Assembly: GCA_033439685.1 (NCBI GenBank)
Contig: JAUEDM010000005.1
Span: 3,658,001 to 3,722,000, forward strand
Direction: 5' to 3'
Source of the DNA: Apodospora peruviana
Lineage: Eukaryota > Ascomycota > Sordariomycetes > Sordariales > Lasiosphaeriaceae
Length of the DNA: 64,000 nucleotides
Below are positions 51,944-63,546 of this stretch, piece after piece (positions within the stretch are counted from its first letter, which is position 1; each line of letters opens with the position of its first letter). The position numbers and the translations under genes are program-made. A model generated the notes under the pieces. It had not been told where the DNA came from, did not search any database, and was given only the letters and a program-made list of their open reading frames with translations.

Positions 51944-54900
51944 ATGGATGTCCCATCCCACCCTCACAAACCTGATGGCTTCTCGCTCCCGTCTCCACCG
52001 CCGCTTTGTAATAGCCGTTCTGGGAAGCTGCAGATAGCAGTTGAACCAACAGGCCTCGCTCAACAAATCACGATCAAGATATGCGGGCTTTGGTCATGCG
52101 CGCATGCGGCACGGCCACTCTGCGCGGCCAGTCCCGAGTTCGTGTCACCCCTCTTCCAGCCCTACTACTTTGTGGGACAGCAGACTAGAGGCTGGGGGCC
52201 AAAGGCCAAGAAATGCGGTTGTCCATCGTTTCCTGTTGAAAGAGCTCAAGAAGTGAGGGAATATCGCCATGTTCTTCTCCTCCGCAACTCCTCCGTAACT
52301 GACCGGCCACCGGTACCATACCAAATGGCGCCGCCGTTTCATGTTTGGCCCATCCGGGACGAACTGTGGGAGGAAAAGGGCACTCATCGCGAGTGCAGAC
52401 CTGACGCGACCTACTTCGGCGGCGAGGAGTGGAGAGACGTGTGGCCGGAGGAGCCGGAGCCCGGCTGCCTGGCTGCCTGTTTTGTGGACTGGCGACCGAC
52501 CGACGCCGACGCCCGCGTCTCTGGGCTCGGCCATACCTACCTGTCAGTCGTCGCCAATGAAGGCTTGCGAATCTTCTGCCTGATACTCATCTTCGGTCTT
52601 GCTCTCGGTGGACTCTCGGCGTGGCTTATTGTCCACATCGTGCAGACCAAGCACCTCATCTTTATCATCCCGCTCGTTCCGGCGTTCGCCTTGACGGTCT
52701 ACTGCTGCGGCTTTCTGGGTCTCAAGTACCGTCTCCGAAGGTTGCTGTACGAGCTTGTTCTGTTTTGCATCAAAGCACCGTTCCTTCTGCTTCGCAGATG
52801 CGGTTCGACTTTTGTTAGGATTTGCGGGGTGCTATTTAGAGCACCAGTGGTTCTGATGGCCAGGTTCTGGGTCATTCGACAGCCCAGGTACCGAAATGTG
52901 GATGAACAACCGGTTCTGTGCTTTGCGTGCAGAAGAATGGTATCCGGATCTCGTCTACTGACTGGCTCATCTGCGCTCTTCTGCTTGACCAAAGCTACTG
53001 AGAGATGGCAACATCATTCACACAAAGGACTACAGGAGTCGGCCCAGCAGTGTCATTTGTGCAATGTCTTGTGCCAGTCCACGAGTCGGACAAAGGAGAA
53101 GTTTCTCGAGGCGGAGAACTTTGTCGGAGGAACGAAGCTCACTGTCAAGCTATGGGAGGAGACGTTCTGGGCGCGGCGAGGATCGGAGCTTTGGATGCAG
53201 CTCGAAGGTTACTTTCAGGATGGTTTTCTCCCAGTGAAGATCGTGGAGACAAACTTCAGTGAGTATCTGTCTATCTTATTACTCTCTTATTGATACCTTT
53301 ACAGACTTGCCCTGAGAAGACCCTCAAGTCCTTTGCTCCTTGCACCGAGCTAACAAACTTCAACAGAGCCACGCCCAGGCCCCGACACAACTGACGAGAA
53401 ACTGGCCTCCACCGCTTCCGGCGGTTCTTCCTCGACATGGACCATTACACATGAATGGATCCAGAGATGTCAACAACATGAACTTTGCCAAAACAATTTC
53501 CCGGCCTCCGACCAGGGTGGCTTTCTACCAACAAGACTGCTCGAAATAACACCTGGCTTCCCAACCTGCACGTTTGCGGAGAACGCAGAGATGACATGTA
53601 CACCCACCCTTAGGCTGGTCGAGACAGCGGGGATGGACCGGTCCAGATTTCTGGAGGAGCCAGGATGCTCCTATGTCGCACTCAGCCACTTCTTTGGTGA
53701 CATGGCTGAGGATCCAGACCTCGCCAGGCTTACCAGGACGAACATCGACAAACTTCTCTTTCACATTTCGTTTGAGAGTCTCCCGCCAACCTTCAGAGAC
53801 GCTATCAGCATCACCGCGAAGCTCGGCTTCCAGTATGTTTGGATTGACAGCCTGTGTATCCTCCAGGACTCTGAAGAGGATTTTCTCTTGGAGGCCGCAC
53901 ATAGAGGTCTAATATTTTCAAATGCGGCCTGCACTATATCGGCTGCAACATCATCTCCAGAGGGGTGTCTTGCGGAAAAACCTCGATTTCCCATCGACAA
54001 AGAGTGCCAGCTCCTGACCGATAACAAGCGCGGTTCCGCTCTCGTCGCGAGGATAGCTGGGTCACATTCCGGCGACCGAGATGGAAACAACAGGGCCATG
54101 GACAGCCTCTTCAAGAAATACGTGGAATCACAAGCTTTGTACCGCTGGAGTTGGACCGCATTCCAGGAGCGTCTGCTCTCAAGACGAATCATCCACTTCT
54201 GCGCTGACGGAGTCGTCTTATTTGAGTGCAACACGATGCGAGCGTCTGAGCATCCCCAGTACCGGAAAGGGGTGCCCTATCTACCTCCGTTCGCCTCTGA
54301 TCTCAAACCACCTCCTAAAAAGCACCAAGAGCACTCAAACCGCCAACAGGGGGACTCGAAGCGCCGGTTCAATGATGTCAACCATGACTACCCAAGTGGC
54401 AAACTGCCACAACGACCACCGGTCCTCCATCTAACTCCCCACTCGCCAACCCTGAGCATTCCCGGTTCGCCGGGTCTCACGTATGGATACCACACCCGTA
54501 AAAAGACGGTCGATCGGACCAGTGGCGTCTTCAAGTTCGAGACTCTCGTTCTGACCCGGCCATCCCCACAGCCGAGTGTACAACAGCATCTCAGAAGCCT
54601 CTGCACCATTTCAGCATGGCGAAAACACTGCGGTGCGTTGGAGCACTTGTTACGTCTGCACAAGATAGTCGCAATTAACAACGACCCCTGGAGTGGGGGC
54701 CCACGTGACACAGGCAGTCTCGAGTGGTGGCCGAACAAGTTGGCGCTTCACGCCGCCTGGTTAGGACTTGTCGGCGCCTATTCGGCCACCTCCAGCCTCA
54801 TCAACAAGACAGATTCAGACAAGGCCAGGAAACGTTTACTGGGGTTGAGTGGTGTGGCAGATCTAGTTACCCAGGCTCACAGCTATCACAGCGGCATGTC

Positions 54901-55744
54901 TCTCGGTCCCTACGTGTGCGGTCTCTGGCTGGAGCTGCTACCCGCCAACCTTCTTTGGTTCAGAGTAGCCGATAGTGTTTCAGACGAAGGATCTAACGAA
55001 CGACCCAGAAAGAGACTATCAGATTCCGGTGGAGGGATGGATTGGAAACCCCCGACATGGTCCTGGGTCTCCGTGGACGGACAAGTCACCCATAACCTGC
55101 CTGACCGCCTAGCGACCGAAACCACTACCAACCACGGGCTTACCCGGTTCCGCCTACCTATCAAGTCGAGGCTTCATCGACCTTGTATGAACACGAATAC
55201 CGACAAAGCAGACGAAGAGGCCGTCTGGCATACAGTCGACCAGCTTATCAACCAAACAGTTCAGGTCTTTGACGACGGTTGGAAAGAGCTGACACCCGCT
55301 GATCTCAGCGCCAACACGAATATCATGAACTCCAATGGGATGAAACTCCGCATCCGGAATTTCATATCAGTCGTTGACCTCAGTTACATGATGAGCGAAG
55401 AACGAGAAACCATCACAGTCATTTACGACGACCCATATTTTCAGAGTCAGCCTGACCGCTCCTCAGGAACGATTTACGGTCTCCCCATCCTCGAGTTGCG
55501 GGACAAATGCGACCAAGGCAACTGGCACCTGTGGAAGCGCGAGATGCATGGGATTGCTGTCAGGGTTGTCGGGCATGTTCCTCGCGCCAGTGTTAATGTT
55601 GGCCGGCAGGTTTTTGGGGAGACGGAGCAGAAGCAGCAGCTTTTGTATGAACGGGTGGGATATTTCTGTATTCATGACAGCAACACGGTGCGGAATATTA
55701 TGTGCTTGGACAAAAAGCCGTGGGGGGTGGTTTGGTTGCAGTGA
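51944..55744 (+). CDS. HET-domain protein with two central transmembrane helices and CxxC pairs
   Basis: Exons 51944-53258 and 53367-55744 (GTGAGT..ACAG, phase 1); 1230 residues. The start is uncertain: ATG at 51944 (AACATGG) or the in-frame Met at 52325 (MAPPFHVWPIRDELWEE). Two hydrophobic helices, IFCLILIFGLALGGLSAWLI and FIIPLVPAFALTVYCCGFLG, form the membrane part. Next are CFAC and CHLCNVLC pairs, common just before HET domains. The linker GGFLPTRLLEI leads to the HET domain at about 538-690: CSYVALSHFFGDM, LPPTFRDAISITAKLGFQYV, WIDSLCILQDSEEDFLLEAA, FSNAACTISAATSSPEGCL. The C-terminal 450 residues include LSRRIIHFCADGVVLFECNT and DWKPPTWSWVSVDGQV, typical of this HET subtype. Inferred role: incompatibility/cell-death protein at a membrane. 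Confidence 0.87.
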
Positions 55745-55962
55745 ACGTACTGCTGGACGTAATGGTCGGAGAGATAAAAAACCAGGTTCGGAGGCGGTTA
55801 TGATTCGTGTGAATATTTCTATTTTTATCTAATACCTCAAATGTCTCTATAATTTCAGGTTGGTACACCGAATTTGAGCTTTGAAACAGGACAGATCGGT
55901 GTCATCATACCCCCTATTATCTAGGTAGTCTAGTCTAGCACTCTATTAATCCTTTTCCGTGA

Positions 55963-56190
55963 CCCCATCTCCCCGAACCGGCCCACGACACAATCAGCCC
56001 CAAGACGACAAGCTATACATTGCACGGTGCTCCGTTTGAGGTTGTAAGGGACGACGACGGCCTATTCGGTGATAATCTCGAGGAAGGGCTTGCGGTTGGA
56101 GAGCAAGACTTGGTCGGGAATGTTGGCACGGCCTTTGACGTCGTCGTCCCACGAACTTTGTTGATAGTCGACGAGTGGATTATGGTTTGA
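55963..56190 (+). pseudogene. Orphan coding-like fragment (75 codons, no start)
   Basis: Between a stop at 55960-55962 and one at 56188-56190 the plus strand reads HLPEPAHDTISPKTTSYTLH, GAPFEVVRDDDGLFGDNLEE, GLAVGEQDLVGNVGTAFDVV, VPRTLLIVDEWIMV. The acid-rich, Val-rich composition looks like real protein rather than random frame. There is no start codon and no recognisable neighbour exon. Family unknown. Overlaps a minus-strand frame that I reject. Confidence 0.3.
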
Positions 56191-56420
56191 TCTGCGTCAA
56201 TCTCTGGCCGTCGCAGAAGAAAAGATCGTCCACCATGAAGGTCTTGAGAGGTGACTACTGTCTTGGCAGTGCTGGTGTTGGTGGTGTGTGAAGTCTTTGG
56301 TTTCGAGGGAAACATTGTCGAGAAGATATTGCGACTTCGAGATGACATGTGCTGAAGTTCAGAATCCATGGCCAGGGCTTGCTTCATGATACATGTATTT
56401 ATCAAAACTCTACTTTGATA

Positions 56421-57194
56421 GCCGCGATGTTTCCTTTTCCATCAGGGGGCAAGGTTCAAGGACGGGGGAGAGTATAACATCTCGGGGATGCGAAGAATTG
56501 GAAGCATAAACCCGTGATCAATCATGTTAGAATGAACAGCGATGGCGACAAAAGGAGAAAGAAAGATCGCGGCTGGAAGGAGTGACGTGGATGGTGGCAG
56601 GCAAGAAAAATCATCGCAGCTTCATTCTCAAAGTCCAACCGCGTGTGTAAGTCAGCAGTTTGGGTGGAAACATCGCAGCGACGTCGAGTCTGAGCACGTT
56701 TTAAGGCCACTAACAGACTTTGCGGGAGAGTGTTAGTAGCTTCGTTACTGCGATTTCGGCGGTTGGGTTGTCGAGTCTGCCTTCCTGGTCGCGTGTTGTC
56801 TGGAGTTCGTGGGAACATCGCAGCGACGTCCAGTTTCAGCCCGTTCAGCCCACTAATAAACTTCCCTGTAGATTACTCGGGCGTGTGTTAGTACGACTGG
56901 TGTAACCCGTACTATTTTCCGCCGGCGAACCTTGTCCCCTTCCTTTCCTGTCATGTCTGCCTTCCAGATTGGTCGCCAATAGTGCGCCGCCGCCTGCTGC
57001 GATGTTTTTTTGCAGCGCATCGCTGCGATGTTTTGAAACAGACCAATTGAATATTCCGTACAGTGCACCGGCCACCTCCCGGGTAAGCGCGAGCGAGCGT
57101 TCCGATGCTTTTTGCGCAGTTCATCCATGCGATGTTTTCCCCTTCCTCAACCCACTCTTCCAACACAAACCGCAGCGTTTGCTGCGATGTTTCC
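56421..57194. repeat. Scattered GCTGCGATGTTT motif and a diverged ~145-bp duplication
   Basis: GCTGCGATGTTT or its reverse complement AAACATCGCAGC, or a one- or two-base variant, occurs near 56421, 56668, 56813, 56997, 57021, 57128 and 57181. The copies at 56668 and 56813 belong to longer similar blocks (ACATCGCAGCGACGT...CACTAA.A.ACTT...GTGTTAGTA), so a tandem duplication underlies part of the pattern. The cluster ends about 140 bases before the transcription-factor ATG. Confidence 0.55.
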
Positions 57195-57332
57195 TTGAGA
57201 GTTTTCGTCTTAGACGATTGAGTGCTTTCAGCTGTCATATCCGCCCGTTATAATTTATCTCTCTTGACTGAACAGCCTCTCACAGATAATCACCCGAACT
57301 GGTTCTGCACCGACCGATGTCCAATATTTGAA

Positions 57333-60306
57333 ATGCCCAAGAGAACGAAACACTCCGACTCGGGCAAACCCGAGTCAGAAAAGAGGCGAAAGGTGGCCCG
57401 GGACCCAGCGCTTGAGGTCCAATGTCCCTTTCGGGTGCACGCACGCAATCATTCCCTCGACTATCCACAGGACCGCTGCAAGGAAGGCCAGACGTTCAAA
57501 GGCAACGAGAAGCTCAAGTTGGTCACTACTTTTTTTTCCTTTCCTGCATGTGGCAACCCAGCCCCACGGATTATCAAGACTAACCTTTCTGCAAAACTTA
57601 AAGCGAACACCTTGACAGGTGTCACTCGCTGCGGTACTGGTGCCCGGATTGCAGAAAGAGATTTCCCTTCAACTCGCAGGATAATCTGGCTGTTCTCAAA
57701 ACCGAGCACAAGAACCAGTGCACTGGACAAGCCCCGCCGGAACACGAGGAGGAATGGGCGAGCTTCATCGTCATGGACCGCGAACAATTCGGTCGATGGA
57801 GCAACAGGAACTGGAAGAAAATCGAGATTCCCCGAAAAGAGGGAGAGACGATGCCGAGATACAGCTGGAGACAGATCTACAAGAGTCTGTTCCCGGAGAC
57901 GGTCGAACTTCCTAATCCATGTGAGTCCCGCCGGATGGACCGAAATCATATAATAGTGAAATCTACTAACTGCGACTTTCATTTTCCAGTGTTGCCGCAC
58001 CCAGCGCCCTCGCAGCCGGGCTCGATGTCGCCATCCGAGGACCATGAAGTAAGCGCTTCGCCTCGTCAGCAGGACTGCCAACCTGCCGCCGAGTATGATA
58101 GTGACCCTGAGAGTACCTCAATTGATGGTAGGCTATATAATCTCGCGATCTTTTGGTCCGGTATTGTCTAACAGGTTCAATAGTTTATGACCCCGACGCC
58201 GCCGAGGCCGTCACCAGATATATAGGACAGAATAGCATACCGGCGTTGCTTCGTGAACAAACAGCGAACTTGTCGTCGAACGACCCCCACCAGCAACCGG
58301 CGGTCGACGTACGCCAAGATATGCGCTCCCTCTTCGGTCTCGATAATTCGGCGCCATTTCCGCTCATGTCTGCTGCACACTTGAACCGAGCTTCCATGGA
58401 CGTGGCGGCCGCGCTGCCATCAAACCTGGAGGTGTTGAAGTAAGTCCGCTTGTCATTTGTGATGCACTTCAGAAAGCTTATTTCTTCCTTCCCAGGCTAT
58501 TTCGTACCTATCAAGAGACCCCCCATCAGTTTTGGGGTTTTGTTCTGGACATCAATGATTTTGAGTCTAGGTTGTTTACTCACCTAGCGGATAGGGCAAA
58601 AAGTACCAAAACAACAACCCGAGGCTCGGGCAAGTTGACGAAGCCCGTCTCGGCGTCATGGTTGGCTGTTCTCTTTGCAGTGCTGGCTGTCGGTTCGCAA
58701 TACCACGACTCGCCTTACCATATCCGCACGAGAGAGTCGCTCAAGTACATACAAGCGGCCTTCCATTTCCTCAGGCTCGGAAACTTCCTATCCAGGTTTG
58801 CCAGTCCCGCCTAGATTTCGTTGATTCTCAATGAAGCTCACTAGAAACAGGCCCAACCTCGACTCAATACAAGCGCTCTTGATGACATGCTTTGTTCTTC
58901 TTAATGATATGAAGGCAGAGGCCTCGTGGGCGCTTCTTAGTCTCACATGTCGGCTAGCTCAGTCACTAGGCCTTGATCGCTCTCCTCCGGCGCACCCTGC
59001 CGGTTTGTTGCAATTGACTGAAGAAATAGACAAGGAAGTGGCAAAGCAAAAGCTTTGGTATGTATAACCCTTCTGCGCCGAACCCCGAGGAGACTGGATA
59101 CATGCTGATACGCGGTGCCAGGTGGACCTGTGTGTGGCATGATGCCTTTACATCACTGTCTTTCGACCGGTAGGTTAAGTTCTCAATCACTGTACTCACT
59201 CTAGGATGTCGCGTTGATACAATCAAAGCTCTCCAATGGCGAACCTGCACGCATGTCGAATTCCCGGATCAGAGAGCCGTGAGGATGGTTTCTCGTATCT
59301 AGAGGGCATGTATCGGCTTTGCCAAATAGTATCAAAACGCCTGAACCCCGACGCTGCCGCAAACGTCACCTACGCCGAAATTTTAGACAGTTGTAACGAA
59401 GTCACGTCGGTCTCCGTGAGTTTCCATCCCCACTTACGAAATAAGGAGTCATGCAAGAGCGCCAGAGACCGGTTACAGCATTTTTCCATCCGGCTTTATA
59501 CATCTTTTGTCATCTCGGTGTGCTGTCGGCCAGCACTTCGAACGGGACCACGCAGCAACCACTTCGACAACACCCAGAAACGAATCCTTGCTGACAGATG
59601 CAAGAGTAACCTGACCGAGACTGTCCGTATGTTCTTGGCAATGCACCAGCTGTCTGTATTACCCACTCGCTCGTGGGAATTCACTTACTTTGGACTGTCG
59701 TCGGCCGTGCTCCTCGGAATACTCGACGGGACAAAGACGGACCCCGAGGTCCGAGCATTGCAAGGCGATCTCATTTCTGCACTCTCAGCCACGGCGGCCA
59801 AGGAAACCAGCAGAGATATTGAGCTATCAGGGCCGCTCGCCCGGGCGCTCACGGCGCTCAAGAACATCTATGACCATGGCACCATTACACTTCAACGCAC
59901 AAAAGAAGTCGGCAGCAAATTCCCGACGTCCTCCCAGATACCCGACCAGATCCGGCAGGGGACCGGAAGTGCGCAGAATAGGGCGGGGACACAGCCCCAA
60001 ACCGTGTTCCCAGTCGACTCAAAGTCACACCAAGGAGCCCCAGTAACCACAGGACATTCGTTAAATACTTGGCCCGTCCCTGATTGGTAAGTAAAACACC
60101 GCACAAGATTCAATACTTGCTGCGTCATCTATAAGCTATTAACCAACGAGTTTGATCTCTATAGGGCAGGATACGACGGAGCGGTAGCATCCAGCTCAAC
60201 AACGCTGGCTCCATTTCCAGGTTCACAGGTCCCGGACCTAGCCACCTTTGACCCTGCTACCTACATGTCCCCGATGGACTTGTACGATTCAATTTTCTGG
60301 GGTTAG
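57333..60306 (+). CDS. Fungal-type transcription factor with Cys/His zinc-finger-like N-terminus and fungal TF homology domain
   Basis: Nine exons: 57333-57517, 57619-57920, 57990-58127, 58184-58439, 58496-58795, 58851-59057, 59122-59169, 59229-60086, 60165-60306; 811 residues, all phases agree. N-terminal basic MPKRTKHSDSGKPESEKRRK is a likely nuclear signal. A Cys/His cluster follows: CPFRVHARNHS, DRCKEGQTFKGNEKLKCHSL, RYWCPDCRKRF, LKTEHKNQCTG, consistent with an atypical zinc finger rather than Zn2Cys6. The middle homology region is present: WLAVLFAVLAVGSQYHDSPY, AFHFLRLGNFLSRPNLDSIQ, ALLMTCFVLLNDMKAEASWA, LLSLTCRLAQSLGLDRSP, WTCVWHDAFTSLSFDRSPMA. The Asp/Pro-rich C-terminus (VPDLATFDPATYMSPMDLYD) may activate. 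Targets unknown. A repeated motif lies in its promoter. Confidence 0.85.
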
Positions 60307-62184
60307 TCTCAATGCCTCGAGTGTTGTTGCGTGCGATCAGACAGAGGCGGGCGATGGCTGACACCGAAGCATAATGTAGAATCCCCAGACCCGTTTAACA
60401 CCGTGACGGATATGCCAGGGGACTTCATCGGCTGGCTTTTTTCTTCCTCGCGCACCCCCTACCAAGCCAGCCACAGCAGCAGTTTTATTTAAGTTTTGAG
60501 CCTCAAGCATAATGCGCCGACCGATGCTCACTATCCTTAATCGCTGTGGGTGGGAGTGGGCAACGAAAGCAACACGAGGGAAATATGACAAAACAGGAAG
60601 GGGGAAGAAACATAGAACAACAAACCTAGCAGTATCCGGTATGTCAAATTGTCAATTACCTCATCTCATTCAGCCCTGCAGGTGCACCCTCCACTCAACC
60701 ATTGGATTCTTTCACTTTTTCCCACCAGACACCAATGACACTCCTAGATATCTTACCACAATTGTATCGAGTGTAACGACGAGTTTCCGACTGACGTTTG
60801 TGCAGCCCACGCAAGTCCATGGCCAAGTACATGTACGCCAAAGACCAGCCAACCGGATTCACTAGAGTTGAGGGCCGCATCGAGAGTTGGGAACTCACCA
60901 AACCATGACAGCCCTACGGTTTCGAAAGAACACACAAGTACGTCACACGAACAAGAGAACCGGCCGGAATACAAAACAATTGCCGCCTTTCGCGCGAAAG
61001 GTCAAAGCACAGGAACCTTGGGGACCTGGGCGGACATAAGCACCAGGGCAAAAGAGCCAAGCCAAGCAGACACTGGCGGCAGCATCACGTAGCGTTTAAT
61101 ATGCGTCTGGTGCAGTGGCGTCCCTGTGTCGGCAGCCGTGACGATCGTTGGTTTCTTATGTGTGTGTGCCTTCTGCCGAACGCCAAGCCAAAGTTGGCAA
61201 AATACGGGGTAATGAGGACTTGCCGACCTGATTGCTCTGGACAGGGGTCACGCAATTAATACCGTGCCTGTAGATCCTAGCTCTGGGCCCTTTCTCTCTG
61301 CCTTCTTTTCAATAGAGGTTGGTGATATCGACAAGGTCAGGGGTTTGTTTTGATGGGGATGCCATGTCCATCGGCGATTCCTTATGGTGTCTGTATGTGG
61401 TGCTGATCTGGGCAGGCATCGAGTGTCTGTCAGTCGTCGGTGGGGTGCGGAATATCCCGCTTGTCTTGGGGCTGGGCAGGGAGCTGGATGCATGGAAGGC
61501 AGGAGGAAAACACGCACTGCCGAAAGATGGAGTGCGGATCTTCTTTGCGTTGTGTTACCGCAAGAAACCGGGGTAAATTCGCCTCCATTTTTGTCACATG
61601 ATGGGGTTGAATCGAGATGCACCTCCAATGGCACTCGTCAAATCATCATCCCCGCCATCATCACCTCTTGAAAGTTTCAACCCAGCTCAGAAAAGGTGGT
61701 AAGTGGTTGTTCTGTTCTAAATTACTTTGCTGATCTAACGGATAGAGGGCACTGGGACACCTCGATGCATCTACCAGTGTTCGCAAAGCTCTCTCCTCTC
61801 TCCTACTACATACATGATGATATTGTGTACATGTAGACTTTGAGATAATAGTATGCAAACCATTTCCGTCCCTCTCAAGGTTTGGTCTTTGTATGTGATT
61901 ATGTATGATGATGCCCCAGCTGTCGATACAAGTGTGCAGTGGTGGGGACATACCAGACTTGACCCATATGCTTCTTCTACCGACCACAAATGCTGCTTCC
62001 ACCAAGACATGTGACTTTATCGAGATGAAAAGAAAAAAAGAATAAAGATAATGACTCTACCTCACCCCACCCACTCCATGCTTGACGTTTACTTTCTGTG
62101 TGTGCTGCGACGACAGCAGCTTTGTTTTTGGTGACTTATTAATCTCTAGGAAGGCGATGCACTATCCGAGATCCCGGATTCGAT
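60307..62184. other. Convergent intergenic region (1.9 kb), no supported gene
   Basis: Several short frames occur (for example 61248-61634 minus) without recognisable features. It probably contains the 3' UTRs of both neighbours. Confidence 0.5.
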
Positions 62185-63515
62185 TTAAAAGTCCCACAGG
62201 GTGCCGAACGCGTGTAATCCAGCTTCACCGCAAAACAGTCAGTGATGAGCCAATTTTCTTTTTTTTTTTTTTTTTTTTGGACTGAAAAATGACAAGCAAC
62301 ATACCTGCACGACAACCTTGCATCATCTCGTCGTTGCCCTGCATGTTGGATGTGATAAAGATGACCTCGGCGCCAAAGCTCTCCCACACTTCTTTGAGGA
62401 GCTTGACGGTATCGGGCCGGCCGCCGCGCTCCTTGGAGTCCCACAGGATCATCCGCTCGGGCTCGATGTGCTTCCGGATGAGACCTGTGATGGTCGGGCC
62501 GAACGTCTTCTCCTGGTTTGACCCAATCCAGATCAGGAACCAGTTGGGGCTCTGGATGCAGGTGGAGAGGGCCGCTCCGATGCCCGTTCCTGTGCAGATG
62601 CGGATCCCTCGCTTGAACATGGCCGAGGCGTGGCCGACGCCAGCTGTGCAGTCACCAAGTCAGCCAAGACTTTCGGTTGTAACAATGACGGAAAACGGAA
62701 CGAACGTACCGAATTTCAGTTCGCGAGTCCACACCGTCTTGGGCGGGTTAGCGACAAGATCCTTGGTGAAATCGCCCTGCACGCCGCAGATCATGTAGTG
62801 ACAGGGTGACTTTCGGCCCTCGCTGATGATGCCAAACGCATGATACTCCATGATGGATGTGCGGCTGATCCTACCGAGGAGGCCTTGCTGCATGCCGCGA
62901 TCGAAGCGAAGGACGGCGACTTTGGGCGATGGCTTGACGAAAAAAAAAAAAAAAAATGTCAGTTTTATATGCCTCATTCCGTCTGTCTTGGAAAGTAGGA
63001 AGGAAGTGTGACGCACAATTTCGACATGCACGGGAACCTCGCGAAGGGTGACCCAAGGAATGAGGACAAAGATGGTCATGAAGACGGCAAACCAAAACTC
63101 TTGGACGCTGAGAAGCGAGTTGGCGTCGGACCTCCATTCTCCGACCTTGATGTCGTATGAGTTGCCCATGATGACAAAGCCCCAAGTGGTCTAAATATGC
63201 GTCAGTCTCAAGGGGCTCGGTTAAGGGGGTCGAGGCGCAATGCATACCGCAAGTCCCAACCATCCAATGAAGCGATGGTGTCTCTCAAACACGTTATGAT
63301 GGGTGCTGTAATCGAATTAGTTTGTTAGTTTTGACTGCTTGGTATGGGAGAGACATAGGTCGTAATAAGGAGCAACGAACTTGCGAACCCATGGGAAGGC
63401 GCTCAAAACCGAGATGATGACGAGGACGTTGGTGATGATGCCAGACGCGACCACGGCAGGGTGCTGAATGGCGCGGTACCGAAGGATTTCGACAATCTTG
63501 TATACCAACCAACTG

Positions 63516-63546
<31 letters not shown>

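Noticed and set aside
56013..56405. 130-codon minus-strand frame
   Set aside because: Ser/Thr/Pro low-complexity content, no domain; the plus strand reads more like protein here.
61248..61634. 128-codon minus-strand frame
   Set aside because: Pro/Ser/Arg-rich random-looking sequence between convergent genes; probably UTR.
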